A stretch of DNA of 64,000 bases from an uncultured Acetatifactor sp. GTDB lineage: Bacteria; Bacillota; Clostridia; Lachnospirales; Lachnospiraceae. Positions within the stretch are counted from its first letter, which is position 1. Each line of letters begins with the position of its first letter. Below the pieces are notes generated by a model. The model ran no database searches. It worked only from the letters and a program-made list of their open reading frames with translations, and was not told where the DNA came from. The DNA lies in assembly GCA_910586215.1 (NCBI GenBank), contig CAJUGH010000023.1, positions 1 to 64,000 on the forward strand, in the 5' to 3' direction. The translations under genes were made by a program, and so were the position numbers. Shown in pieces: positions 53,216 through 60,396 of this stretch.

Positions 53216-54049
53216 ATGAAAATAGGAAACAGGGAATTTCAAGAGACAGGGCATACGTATGTGATGGGAATCTTAAATGTGACTCCGGACTCTTTCTCCG
53301 ATGGAGGAAAATGGAATGACAGGGACAGGGCCTTGAAACATGTGGAGGAGATGGTAGCACAGGGAGTTGATCTTGTGGATATCGGCGGGGAATCCACCAG
53401 GCCGGGGTATGAGAAGATATCAGACCAGGAAGAGATCGCCAGGGTAGTGCCGGTGATCCAGGCAGTGAAGAATCGTTTTGACGTACCCATTTCCCTGGAC
53501 ACCTACAAGTCTGCTGTGGCCCAGGCAGGGATCGAGGCTGGGGCAGACATGATCAACGATATCTGGGGTCTGAAGTATGACGGGAAAATGGCGGGCATCA
53601 TAGCACACAGCGGGGTGCCATGCTGTCTGATGCATAACAGGCAGCAGGCGGGATATGGCCGGCTGATGGAGGATGTGGCGGAAGATCTGGCACAGTCCCT
53701 GGAACTGGCGAAAGAGGCCGGAATCCGGGAAGAAAGGATCCTGCTGGATCCTGGGGTGGGATTTGGGAAAAGCTATGAGGATAACCTGGAGGTAATCCGC
53801 TGTCTGAAGGAACTACAGTCATTGGGGCATCCCTTGCTGTTAGGCTGCAGCCGCAAATCCGTGGTGGGTCTGACCCTGGGAGTGCCTGCAGACCAGCGGC
53901 TGGCTGGTACCCTGGTGACAACGGTGTTCGGGGTGCTGGGCGGATGCATGTTCGTACGGGTTCACGATGTGAAGGAAAATGTGCAGGCAATCCGGATGGC
54001 AGAGGCAGTCTGGTATGGGCCGGGCAGTATGAAAAAGGCAGGTGTATGA
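53216..54049 (+). CDS. folP: Dihydropteroate synthase (FolP)
   Basis: A 277-residue DHPS that joins p-aminobenzoate to the pterin. Both family signatures are present: MGILNVTPDSFSDGG and DLVDIGGESTRPGY, then SLDTYKSAVAQAG, INDIWG, LLDPGVGFGK, and GCSRKS. The chosen start follows GGGAGG; 43 upstream in-frame codons run through a hairpin repeat and look non-coding. It overlaps the next gene by four bases (ATGA). Confidence 0.95.
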   Translation: MKIGNREFQETGHTYVMGILNVTPDSFSDGGKWNDRDRALKHVEEMVAQGVDLVDIGGESTRPGYEKISDQEEIARVVPVIQAVKNRFDVPISLDTYKSAVAQAGIEAGADMINDIWGLKYDGKMAGIIAHSGVPCCLMHNRQQAGYGRLMEDVAEDLAQSLELAKEAGIREERILLDPGVGFGKSYEDNLEVIRCLKELQSLGHPLLLGCSRKSVVGLTLGVPADQRLAGTLVTTVFGVLGGCMFVRVHDVKENVQAIRMAEAVWYGPGSMKKAGV

Positions 54050-55011
54050 AAATGACAGGGAATATCGAAGGAACACAGGAGGAACCCCTGGCGGGAGACA
54101 ACAGGCCGGGGGATACTGCACAGGTATGGAGCCTGGGACGGATGGGTGGTCTGGCAGATCCCTGGCCAGAAGCCCTGCCCCTGGACGAAATTCATATAGA
54201 GGGCCTGGAAGTATATGCCCACCATGGGGTATACCCACAGGAGAAGGAGAAGGGGCAGACTTTTGTGGTGAATGCCGTGCTCCATACAGACATCCGCAGG
54301 GCGGGCAGCACAGACGAACTGGCACATTCTGCGGACTATGGTGCCGTATGCCATTTTATCACAGACTGGATGCAGGGAAGGGTCTGTAATCTCCTGGAGA
54401 CAGTGGCAGAGGGACTGGCCAGGGCCATATTGCTTTCCTTTGAACAGATCCGGGAGATTGACCTGGAGATCCGGAAGCCGGAGGCTCCCATCGGACTGCC
54501 CTTTGGCTGTGTGTCCGTGAGGATACACCGGAAATGGGCCAGGACATATCTGGCGTTTGGCTCCAATATGGGGGACAAAAAACGGTATATCGAAGAGGGT
54601 ATAGGGGCATTGAAGGCCCACCCCATGATCCAGGTAGGGAAAATATCTGATACTATTGTCACAAAACCGTATGGGGGAGTAGAGCAGGAGGACTTCTTAA
54701 ACGGGGTGCTGGAGGCAGACACCCTGCTGTCGCCGGAGGAACTGCTGGAGACGGTGCATGCCATTGAGAATGCGGCGGGCAGGGTGCGCCAGGTACACTG
54801 GGGTCCCAGGACGCTGGATCTGGATATTTTGTTCTATGACCACCTGGTGTATGAATCGGATCATCTGGTCATTCCCCATCCAGACATGCAGAACCGGGAT
54901 TTTGTCTTAATTCCCCTGAACGGGGTAGCCCCTCATCTTGTACATCCCTTGCTTCGTAAGAGGGTATCCCAGCTTCTGGCAGAACTGGTGAATGGCAGAA
55001 TGTCCTGTTAA
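54046..55011 (+). CDS. folBK: Fused dihydroneopterin aldolase (FolB) and HPPK (FolK)
   Basis: A 321-residue bifunctional enzyme. After a variable 45-residue leader, residues 48-162 are FolB (IHIEGLEVYAHHGVYPQEKEKGQ, and the DYGAV and EAPIGLPFG motifs). From about 164 the FolK part begins with YLAFGSNMGDKKRYI and carries VTKPYGG, FLNGVLEADT and RTLDLDILFY. The two catalyse consecutive steps: dihydroneopterin cleavage, then pyrophosphorylation of 6-hydroxymethyl-dihydropterin. Such fusions are common in Clostridia. The start overlaps the folP stop, so the two are coupled. It ends facing the Gx transporter gene. Confidence 0.93.
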   Translation: MKMTGNIEGTQEEPLAGDNRPGDTAQVWSLGRMGGLADPWPEALPLDEIHIEGLEVYAHHGVYPQEKEKGQTFVVNAVLHTDIRRAGSTDELAHSADYGAVCHFITDWMQGRVCNLLETVAEGLARAILLSFEQIREIDLEIRKPEAPIGLPFGCVSVRIHRKWARTYLAFGSNMGDKKRYIEEGIGALKAHPMIQVGKISDTIVTKPYGGVEQEDFLNGVLEADTLLSPEELLETVHAIENAAGRVRQVHWGPRTLDLDILFYDHLVYESDHLVIPHPDMQNRDFVLIPLNGVAPHLVHPLLRKRVSQLLAELVNGRMSC

Positions 55012-55083
55012 GCCTCTAGTGGCCATCCTGCCAGGGCAAGGACTGACTGGGAACAGTTACCCAGTGTGACGACTGCCGTTTGG

Positions 55084-55581
55084 TCAATGTCTGGAAATCC
55101 CATAGAGCCGCTCCGTATAATAGGCGCAAAGTCCCGTGAACACGCCGGTGAGGATGCCCCCAAGCCCCAGGAAGGGAAGGTAAGCCCAGACCGCAGCAGA
55201 CTGTAGGAGGAGCCTTGCGGCCAGAAGTTGTCCCACATTGTGGAAAAGTCCGCCCATGGCGCCTGTGAGGAAGGGCAGCTTCCCACGCAGACAGCGGTTT
55301 GCCAGGTACATGACAGCCAGGCTTAAGATACCGCCTGCCAGACTGTAGAGCAGGCTGATAAACTGTCCGAAGAGCAGGGTGGACAGAAGGATCCGGGCCG
55401 TGAGTACCAGGGCAGTCTCCCGCAGGGTATAACGGCGCAATACGATCAGTGTGATAATGTTGGCAAGGCCTGGTTTGATCCCAGGTATGGGGACCAGGGG
55501 GGGAATGGCGCTTTCCACGGCATAGATGGCCAGGGCCAGGGTGGTGTACAGGGCCAGGGTAGTCAGTTTCCGTAGCTGCAT
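55084..55581 (-). CDS. Gx transporter family membrane protein
   Basis: A 165-residue, very hydrophobic protein with four to five membrane segments, starting MQLRKLTTLALY and containing PIPGIKPGLANIITLIVL and GGLFHNVGQLLAA, the marks of the Gx transporter family (once named heptaprenyl diphosphate synthase component I; related to ECF-type substrate-binding subunits). AAAGGA precedes the ATG. It is read 25 bp after the NusG-II gene and near apbE. This trio recurs with flavin-based electron-transfer systems; a role in moving a flavin or quinone-like molecule is inferred. Confidence 0.85.
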   Translation of the reverse strand: MQLRKLTTLALYTTLALAIYAVESAIPPLVPIPGIKPGLANIITLIVLRRYTLRETALVLTARILLSTLLFGQFISLLYSLAGGILSLAVMYLANRCLRGKLPFLTGAMGGLFHNVGQLLAARLLLQSAAVWAYLPFLGLGGILTGVFTGLCAYYTERLYGISRH

Positions 55582-55606
55582 AGTGGTTTCCTTTTGGAAA
55601 TAGAGT

Positions 55607-56041
55607 TTAATAGGTGATCATATCTGGCTCCAGGGGATCCGTATGTTCCGCAGGCAGGTCCGGTTCTGCCGGTCTGATCTGGATCACCAGCCTGTTGGGC
55701 AGACAGGTGATGGGGATACCCGGGGTGTGCAGGAAACCCTGCCGGACACAGAGCTTATCCGGGCAGTCGGCGGCAGTGATGCCTATGGCACCGTCCCGGA
55801 TTTCTATCTGGTTATAACAGTGATCCTTCCCTTCAACGGGGAAGACAACTTCCTGGCCCCCCGGCGAGGAAGCCTGGTCCAGGGGGATGCTTAGGATCAG
55901 TATGCCGTCCTGGTAGACATCCGCTATGTAGGTGCCTTCCTGGTGTCTGGGCAGCAGGATGGCGGCCAGGCAGCACAGGCAGGTGGCCAGGAGGAAAAAG
56001 GCAATCAGGACAGGGGCTTTGACGGGGCTGTGTGTATGCAA
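55607..56041 (-). CDS. NusG domain II-containing protein
   Basis: A 144-residue protein with one N-terminal membrane helix (VLIAFFLLATCLCCLAAILL) and an extracytoplasmic NusG-II beta-barrel (NQIEIRDGAIGITAADCPDKLCVRQGF). I place the start at a TTG seven bases after GGAGG; a longer frame reaching 56224 would translate straight through a hairpin repeat (V-A-V-N-G-V-N) and is unlikely. Such proteins accompany ApbE and Gx transporters and are thought to act with membrane flavoprotein electron transport. It is divergent from apbE. Confidence 0.85.
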   Translation of the reverse strand: MHTHSPVKAPVLIAFFLLATCLCCLAAILLPRHQEGTYIADVYQDGILILSIPLDQASSPGGQEVVFPVEGKDHCYNQIEIRDGAIGITAADCPDKLCVRQGFLHTPGIPITCLPNRLVIQIRPAEPDLPAEHTDPLEPDMITY

Positions 56042-56095
56042 GGGGAATCCTCCATGGTGGTCCCGGCATGGTCTGGTCCGGGCGTCAGTTTGTTT

Positions 56096-56122
56096 GTTAC
56101 TGTTTACTCCGTTCACAGCAAC
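56096..56122 (-). repeat. Intergenic hairpin repeat, 27-bp form
   Basis: On the minus strand it begins GTTGCTGTGAACGGAG and ends ACAGTAAC. It lies in the predicted leader of the NusG-II gene, in transcript orientation for that gene. Confidence 0.85.
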
Positions 56123-56139
56123 GTTTGTTTTTCTTTCCC

Positions 56140-56168
56140 AGTATAGCAAAAAGGAACTGTAAAATGAA
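56140..56168 (-). promoter_or_regulatory. Promoter of the NusG-II/Gx genes
   Basis: On the minus strand TTCATT, 17-bp spacer, TATACT with extended TG. Its -35 box overlaps the apbE start codon. Confidence 0.5.
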
Positions 56169-57312
56169 GAGGAAAATTTGGAATTGGCTGACAGGCAGTG
56201 GGCGGCAGAAGGGGGAACAGGCACAGGGTACAGGAATCCTGCTCCTTGGAGGACTGGTTCTGGCGTTTATCCTGGGTGGATGCGGGAGGGCACAGCCTGG
56301 CCGTGTGAAACATGTGGACACCGCCATGGGCACGGTGATCCGACAGGATCTTTATGTCTGTGGGGAGACAGACTACTGCGGGGATATCCTCAGGCTTCTT
56401 GGGGAACTGGAGGGCGCAGAATTGTCCTGGCGCCTGGAGACATCCCAGGTGTATAGAATCAACCATGCCACAGGGGATGCTGCCGGAGAGCGGAGGATTC
56501 CTGTGACGGAGGAGATGGCAGGGATCCTCGGGCAGTGCCTGGAGCTGACCCGGAAGAGCAATGGGGCTTTTGACGTGACCCTGGGGGAGGTGGTAAGGCT
56601 CTGGGACATTGACAGCTATGCGGCTGGTACAAAGGTGGAGCCAGGGGATTTCCGGGTACCAGGGGAACAGGAATTACAGGAGGCGCTTTCCAGGTGCGGC
56701 AGCCACAGGATGCGGCTGGAAAGCGATACAGGAAACACGGGAATTGCGGAAGACACAGGGAATACAGGGAATCCCAGTCTGTATATGCCGGAGGGAATGC
56801 AGCTTGACCTGGGGGCGGTGGGGAAGGGAATCGCTTTAGACAGGATCCGGGAGTACCTGCAGGGGCAGCCCGGGGTGACAGGGGCTGTGGTCTCTGTGGG
56901 GGGCAGCATCCTGACTTATGGGGAGAAGCCGGATAACAGCAGTTTCCGGATCGGGATCCTGGACCCGGCAGAACCTTCCAGGAACATTGGCATCCTGACC
57001 CTGGATGGGGAGTGGTGCATTTCTACCTCCGGGGATTATGAGCGGTATGTGGAGGTGGAAGGGGTACGGTACCACCATATCCTGGATCCTGCAACCGGGT
57101 ACCCGGCAGACAGCGGCGTGCGCAGTGTGACAGTACTGTCCCAGGACGGCCTGCTCAGTGACGGCTTATCCACAGCCTGCTTTATCCTGGGGGAAGAGAA
57201 AGGAATGGCCCTGGCCAAGGAGTATGGTGTCCATGTACTGTTTGTCCTGGAGGATGGCCGGATCCTTATGAGTCCTGGGATGGAAACTTTTTTCCAGCTT
57301 TTATCTGGTTAA
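56164..57312 (+). CDS. apbE: FAD:protein FMN transferase (ApbE lipoprotein)
   Basis: A 382-residue flavin transferase that attaches FMN to Thr residues of extracytoplasmic proteins. A rather long basic N-region leads to a lipobox LGGC (C40). The catalytic domain shows DTAMGTVI, LTRKSNGAFDVTLG, MQLDLGAVGKGIALD, VSVGGSI and the FMN-site HHILDPATGYPAD; then SVTVLSQDGLLSDGLSTA. A small insert with two DTGNTG units (near 190-205) looks repeat-derived. The ATG follows AAAAGGAA. It is divergent from the NusG-II and Gx genes, a frequent neighbour set. Its stop is immediately followed by a hairpin repeat. Confidence 0.92.
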   Translation: MKRKIWNWLTGSGRQKGEQAQGTGILLLGGLVLAFILGGCGRAQPGRVKHVDTAMGTVIRQDLYVCGETDYCGDILRLLGELEGAELSWRLETSQVYRINHATGDAAGERRIPVTEEMAGILGQCLELTRKSNGAFDVTLGEVVRLWDIDSYAAGTKVEPGDFRVPGEQELQEALSRCGSHRMRLESDTGNTGIAEDTGNTGNPSLYMPEGMQLDLGAVGKGIALDRIREYLQGQPGVTGAVVSVGGSILTYGEKPDNSSFRIGILDPAEPSRNIGILTLDGEWCISTSGDYERYVEVEGVRYHHILDPATGYPADSGVRSVTVLSQDGLLSDGLSTACFILGEEKGMALAKEYGVHVLFVLEDGRILMSPGMETFFQLLSG

Positions 57313-57446
57313 GTTACTGTTCACTCCGTTTACAGCAACGTATGCACACAAAGCACCAAATGCAGGCGTTTTAGCGCAGGTTGTCTCGGGTTTGCCACGC
57401 AAGGAACGCGCGAAAACACCTCGCGGTGGCACCTGTAAACAGTAAC
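57313..57446 (-). repeat. Hairpin repeat and half copy bounding a 134-bp element
   Basis: A full 27-bp copy (57313-57339), reversed relative to the plus-strand genes and touching the apbE stop, and an oppositely oriented half copy (CTGTAAACAGTAAC, 57433-57446). About 95 GC-rich bases with short palindromes lie between. The ends are inverted to each other. Confidence 0.7.
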
Positions 57447-57473
57447 GCAGTTAATCCCCTGCACGGAAAAATC

Positions 57474-57503
57474 TTGTGCAAAATGAGGGACTGCGTGTAT
57501 AAT
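57474..57503 (+). promoter_or_regulatory. Promoter of the ArsR-family gene
   Basis: TTGTGC, 18-bp spacer, TATAAT (perfect -10). The start would be near 57510. Confidence 0.65.
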
Positions 57504-57584
57504 AAGCCTAGAGCCTGTGAGTGCATGGTTCCCTGTAAAGATGTCGGGGTAGCGGCATCATAAATCGCCACAATGGAGGAGAAA

Positions 57585-57929
57585 ATGGAAGAGAATGTCT
57601 ATATCCATGTAGGGGAAGAGACGCTGAGGAAAATAGATGAAAAAATGCCGCCAGAGGAAGAACTCCAGGACCTGGCGGAATTTTTCAAGGTGTTTGGGGA
57701 CGGTACCCGGCTGAAGATCCTGTATGTGCTGCTGAGTGCGGAGATGTGTGTGTATGACATTGCCAGGGTGCTGGGTATGTCCCAGTCTGCCATATCCCAC
57801 CAGCTCAGGGTGCTGAAGCAGATGGACCTGGTCAAGAACCGCAGGGAGGGCAAGACCATATTCTACGCACTGGCAGACACCCACATCGTGACGATCCTCA
57901 GCCAGGGGCTGGATCATATTGAGGAGTAA
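57585..57929 (+). CDS. ArsR/SmtB-family transcriptional regulator
   Basis: A 114-residue winged-helix regulator: LAEFFKVFGDGTRLKILYVLLSAEMCVYDIA with the family's ELCVCDLA-like motif, recognition helix SQSAISHQLRVLKQMDLVKNRREGKTIFYAL, and a His-ending tail (DTHIVTILSQGLDHIEE). A Cys in the EMCVYD helix and His/Asp residues in the last helix could bind metal such as zinc. The start at the second ATG, five bases after GGAGG, is preferred over the ATG four codons earlier. No metal pump gene is next to it in this window. It converges on the DUF5050 gene only nine bases away. Confidence 0.88.
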   Translation: MEENVYIHVGEETLRKIDEKMPPEEELQDLAEFFKVFGDGTRLKILYVLLSAEMCVYDIARVLGMSQSAISHQLRVLKQMDLVKNRREGKTIFYALADTHIVTILSQGLDHIEE

Positions 57930-57938
57930 TACAGCGGC

Positions 57939-58964
57939 CTATTTTTGCATGGCGCCATAGAAGACCTCATAGCTGTCGCTGCCCAGGGGAGAGTGATATA
58001 ACGTGATTTCATCTGTAAAGTCCTGGAAATACACATATCTGGAGGTCATGTTGATATGGGTGTAATTGCCCTGGGCAATGACCTTCCCATCACTGCCGTC
58101 TGTGCGCATGCACTTTAACTGAGGCTCTTCACTGCTGTTCTTCTGGTAATAGATGTAACCACCTCCCACGTTGAAACAGTCAATCCGGTCCTCTGTCAGT
58201 ACTTCCACCACATTCTGGGACAGGGAGTAGCGGCACAGCCGGTAATCATTGGGTACATCCATATAGTAGACATAATCCCCCTCCAGGATGGGATCCCACA
58301 GGTTGCCCCGCCAGACCTCGGTGGAGACATGGGTCTTGGCATCCAGGGCATAGAGGTAGTGGTTCTGGGTGGTGCCCACATAGTAGATCACACCGTCCTG
58401 GGCGCAGGCCGGGTTGATCACATAGTCAGCCAGCACGGTCTTGTCGGAACTGCTTGTTGTGATCTTATAGAAGGAGGGACCATCGTTGGTGGAGGTCAGC
58501 AGGAAGAGATCATTGTCCACAAGCTGTCCCGTCACCACCACATCCTTGGTCAGGGAGGTGGTACCTGTGCCATTCTTCTTGCAGCGTCCGAAGGACTTGG
58601 TGCCGGGAATCTGGCCGAAGCCTGTGCCGTCTTCCACAGTGCCGGTCTGGAAATAGTACAGGTAGTTGCCGCCAGCCAGGATATTGCCTACCTTCAGGTT
58701 ATTTAGCCGGCGGATGTTACCCTCGTTTACATCCATGGCATAGAGACTGTAGCCGTCAAAGCTGTTGGAGAAATAGACATTCCCCTCATGCTCACAGAAC
58801 AGGCCGCCATTGTTCAGGTTGCCGGCGGTGTTGCCGATGGTGCCTGGAGGGTTCTGGGGCATACGGCCTCCCAGGATCAGATACAGGGTAAGTAGTCCGA
58901 GAATCAGTACAAGGACAGCAGCCAGCAGGATATACATGGTTTTCTTCTTCATTTTCTTCTTCAT
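57939..58964 (-). CDS. DUF5050-type membrane-anchored beta-propeller protein
   Basis: A 341-residue protein: a Lys-rich start, one membrane helix (about 9-32) and an extracellular domain built of repeated strands such as NVYFSNSFDGYSLYAMDVNEGN, DYVYYMDVPNDYRLCRY and GYIYYQKNSSEEPQLKCM. This is the DUF5050/prolow-density receptor-like propeller found in many Firmicutes. The function is not known. GGAGG lies ten bases before the ATG, and a good promoter is upstream (59017-59045). Confidence 0.75.
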   Translation of the reverse strand: MKKKMKKKTMYILLAAVLVLILGLLTLYLILGGRMPQNPPGTIGNTAGNLNNGGLFCEHEGNVYFSNSFDGYSLYAMDVNEGNIRRLNNLKVGNILAGGNYLYYFQTGTVEDGTGFGQIPGTKSFGRCKKNGTGTTSLTKDVVVTGQLVDNDLFLLTSTNDGPSFYKITTSSSDKTVLADYVINPACAQDGVIYYVGTTQNHYLYALDAKTHVSTEVWRGNLWDPILEGDYVYYMDVPNDYRLCRYSLSQNVVEVLTEDRIDCFNVGGGYIYYQKNSSEEPQLKCMRTDGSDGKVIAQGNYTHINMTSRYVYFQDFTDEITLYHSPLGSDSYEVFYGAMQK

Positions 58965-59016
58965 GGGAAATAATCCTCCGTGATTCTAATTGGTCTGGAG
59001 ACAAATCATAACCTCT

Positions 59017-59045
59017 ATTTTACACCCCATTTTGCTTGCTATCAA
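59017..59045 (-). promoter_or_regulatory. Promoter of the DUF5050 gene
   Basis: On the minus strand TTGATA, 17-bp spacer, TAAAAT. Confidence 0.65.
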
Positions 59046-59154
59046 GCTTGTTTTGTTATAAGATAGTCTAAAAGAAGGGTTTAACTGTGTTGAGGTTGCG
59101 CTCCCTCAGTCCATATAGATGGCATAAAGCTGGTGCAAGCACGGTTTTCTGCCA

Positions 59155-59183
59155 TTCACATGGACTGGCTGAACTGTTATGAA
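59155..59183 (+). promoter_or_regulatory. Candidate promoter of pheA
   Basis: TTCACA, 17-bp spacer, TATGAA. The transcript would begin at about the first base of the hairpin repeat that follows. Confidence 0.5.
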
Positions 59184-59187
59184 TAAA

Positions 59188-59214
59188 GTTGCTGTGAACG
59201 GAGTGAACAGTAAC
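59188..59214 (+). repeat. Intergenic hairpin repeat, consensus 27-bp form
   Basis: Arms GTTGCTGT and ACAGTAAC with centre GAACGGAGTGA. It lies at the predicted 5' end of the pheA transcript. Confidence 0.88.
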
Positions 59215-59269
59215 GGATATAGAGAAAAAGCCATGGCCGTTTAAGGGGCAGTGGAGAAGGAGTGGTCAG

Positions 59270-60394
59270 ATGGAACTTAGTGAACTGCGTGGACAGCTGG
59301 ATGACATCGATGCGCAGATCGTGGAATTGTATGAAAAGCGCATGGAAATCTGCCGCCAGGTGGCAGAGTATAAGATCGGGACGGGTAAAAGGGTCCTGGA
59401 CAGGCAGCGGGAGATGGAGAAGCTGGCTAAGGTGAGATCCCTGACGCACAATGCCTTCAACAGCAAAGGGGTGGAGGAACTGTTTGAGCAGATTATGTCC
59501 ATGAGCCGGAAGCTCCAGTACCAGATGCTGGCAGAGAAAGGCAGTGTGGGCAGGCTGCCCTTTATCGGGGTGGATGCCCTGGAGACCGGTACGGCCAGGG
59601 TGGTATTCCAGGGTGCGGAAGGATCTTATTCCCAGGCCGCCATGCAGCAGTATTTCGGGGAACAGGTGAACAGTTTCCATGTGGATACTTTCCGGGATGC
59701 CATGAATGCCATTGAGGAGGGGAGTGCCGACTTCGCGGTGCTGCCCATTGAGAATTCCACGGCTGGTATTGTGAATGAGATATATGACCTCCTCCAGGAG
59801 TATGAGAATTATATTGTGGGGGAGCAGATTATCCGGATAGAACACTGCCTGCTGGCAGTGCCCGGAACGAAAATGGAGGACATCCAGAGGGTCTATTCCC
59901 ATCCACAGTCCCTGATGCAGTCAGCCAGGTACCTGGCTGACCGTGGGTGGCAGCAGATCAGTATGCAGAACAATGCCTTTGCAGCCAGGAAGGTGGCAGA
60001 AGAAAGGGACAGTACACAGGCGGCCATCGCCGGGGAGCATGCGGGCAGGATCTATGGCCTGGAAGTGCTGGAGCGGGGCATTAACCATTCTGATACCAAC
60101 TCCACCCGGTTCATCATTGTCACCAACCAGCGGATCTTCAGGAAGGATGCGAAGAAGGTCAGCATCTGCTTCGAGGTGGCCCATCAGAGCGGCTCCCTCT
60201 ACCACATGCTCTCCCATTTTATCTACAACCATTTGAATATGACGAAGATCGAGAGCCGTCCCATAGAGGGACGGAACTGGGAATACCGCTTTTTTATTGA
60301 TTTTGAGGGAAATCTGGCAGACAGCGCCGTGAAAAATGCCCTGCGGGGGCTGCGGGATGAGTCCAGAAATATGAAGATACTGGGGAATTATTAG
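59270..60394 (+). CDS. pheA: Bifunctional chorismate mutase/prephenate dehydratase
   Basis: A 374-residue P-protein for phenylalanine synthesis. The N-terminal chorismate mutase (about 1-90) starts LRGQLDDIDAQIVELYEKRM. The dehydratase domain (about 110-290) has VVFQGAEGSYSQAA, VLPIENSTAGIV, and the substrate motif NSTRFIIV near 277. The ACT domain (from about 297) has the Phe-binding SGSLYHML and ESRP (about 327) motifs, so feedback inhibition by phenylalanine is expected. The ATG follows GGAGAAGGAG. It is three bases before the next gene, so pheA, the DUF815 ATPase and ppx are one transcript. Confidence 0.95.
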   Translation: MELSELRGQLDDIDAQIVELYEKRMEICRQVAEYKIGTGKRVLDRQREMEKLAKVRSLTHNAFNSKGVEELFEQIMSMSRKLQYQMLAEKGSVGRLPFIGVDALETGTARVVFQGAEGSYSQAAMQQYFGEQVNSFHVDTFRDAMNAIEEGSADFAVLPIENSTAGIVNEIYDLLQEYENYIVGEQIIRIEHCLLAVPGTKMEDIQRVYSHPQSLMQSARYLADRGWQQISMQNNAFAARKVAEERDSTQAAIAGEHAGRIYGLEVLERGINHSDTNSTRFIIVTNQRIFRKDAKKVSICFEVAHQSGSLYHMLSHFIYNHLNMTKIESRPIEGRNWEYRFFIDFEGNLADSAVKNALRGLRDESRNMKILGNY

Positions 60395-60396
60395 GG

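Larger units (their letters stand above)
58965..59269. other. Divergent spacer between DUF5050 and pheA genes
   Basis: 305 bp with divergent promoters (59017-59045 minus, 59155-59183 plus) and a consensus hairpin repeat (59188-59214). I searched by eye for a T-box before pheA and found none. Confidence 0.55.

Noticed and set aside
55050..55072. Possible terminator between folBK and the Gx gene
   Set aside because: Only a 6-bp stem (ACTGGG/CCCAGT) without T-tract on either strand; too weak to call.
56042..56224. Long N-terminal extension of the NusG-II protein
   Set aside because: It would translate through the hairpin repeat and overlap the apbE start; the TTG at 56041 with GGAGG gives a normal membrane-anchor start.
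58965..59269. T-box or other amino-acid riboswitch before pheA
   Set aside because: No T-box sequence (GGGTGGNACCGCG-like) and no matching specifier stem were seen; only a short TGAGG/CCTCA stem and the dispersed repeat.
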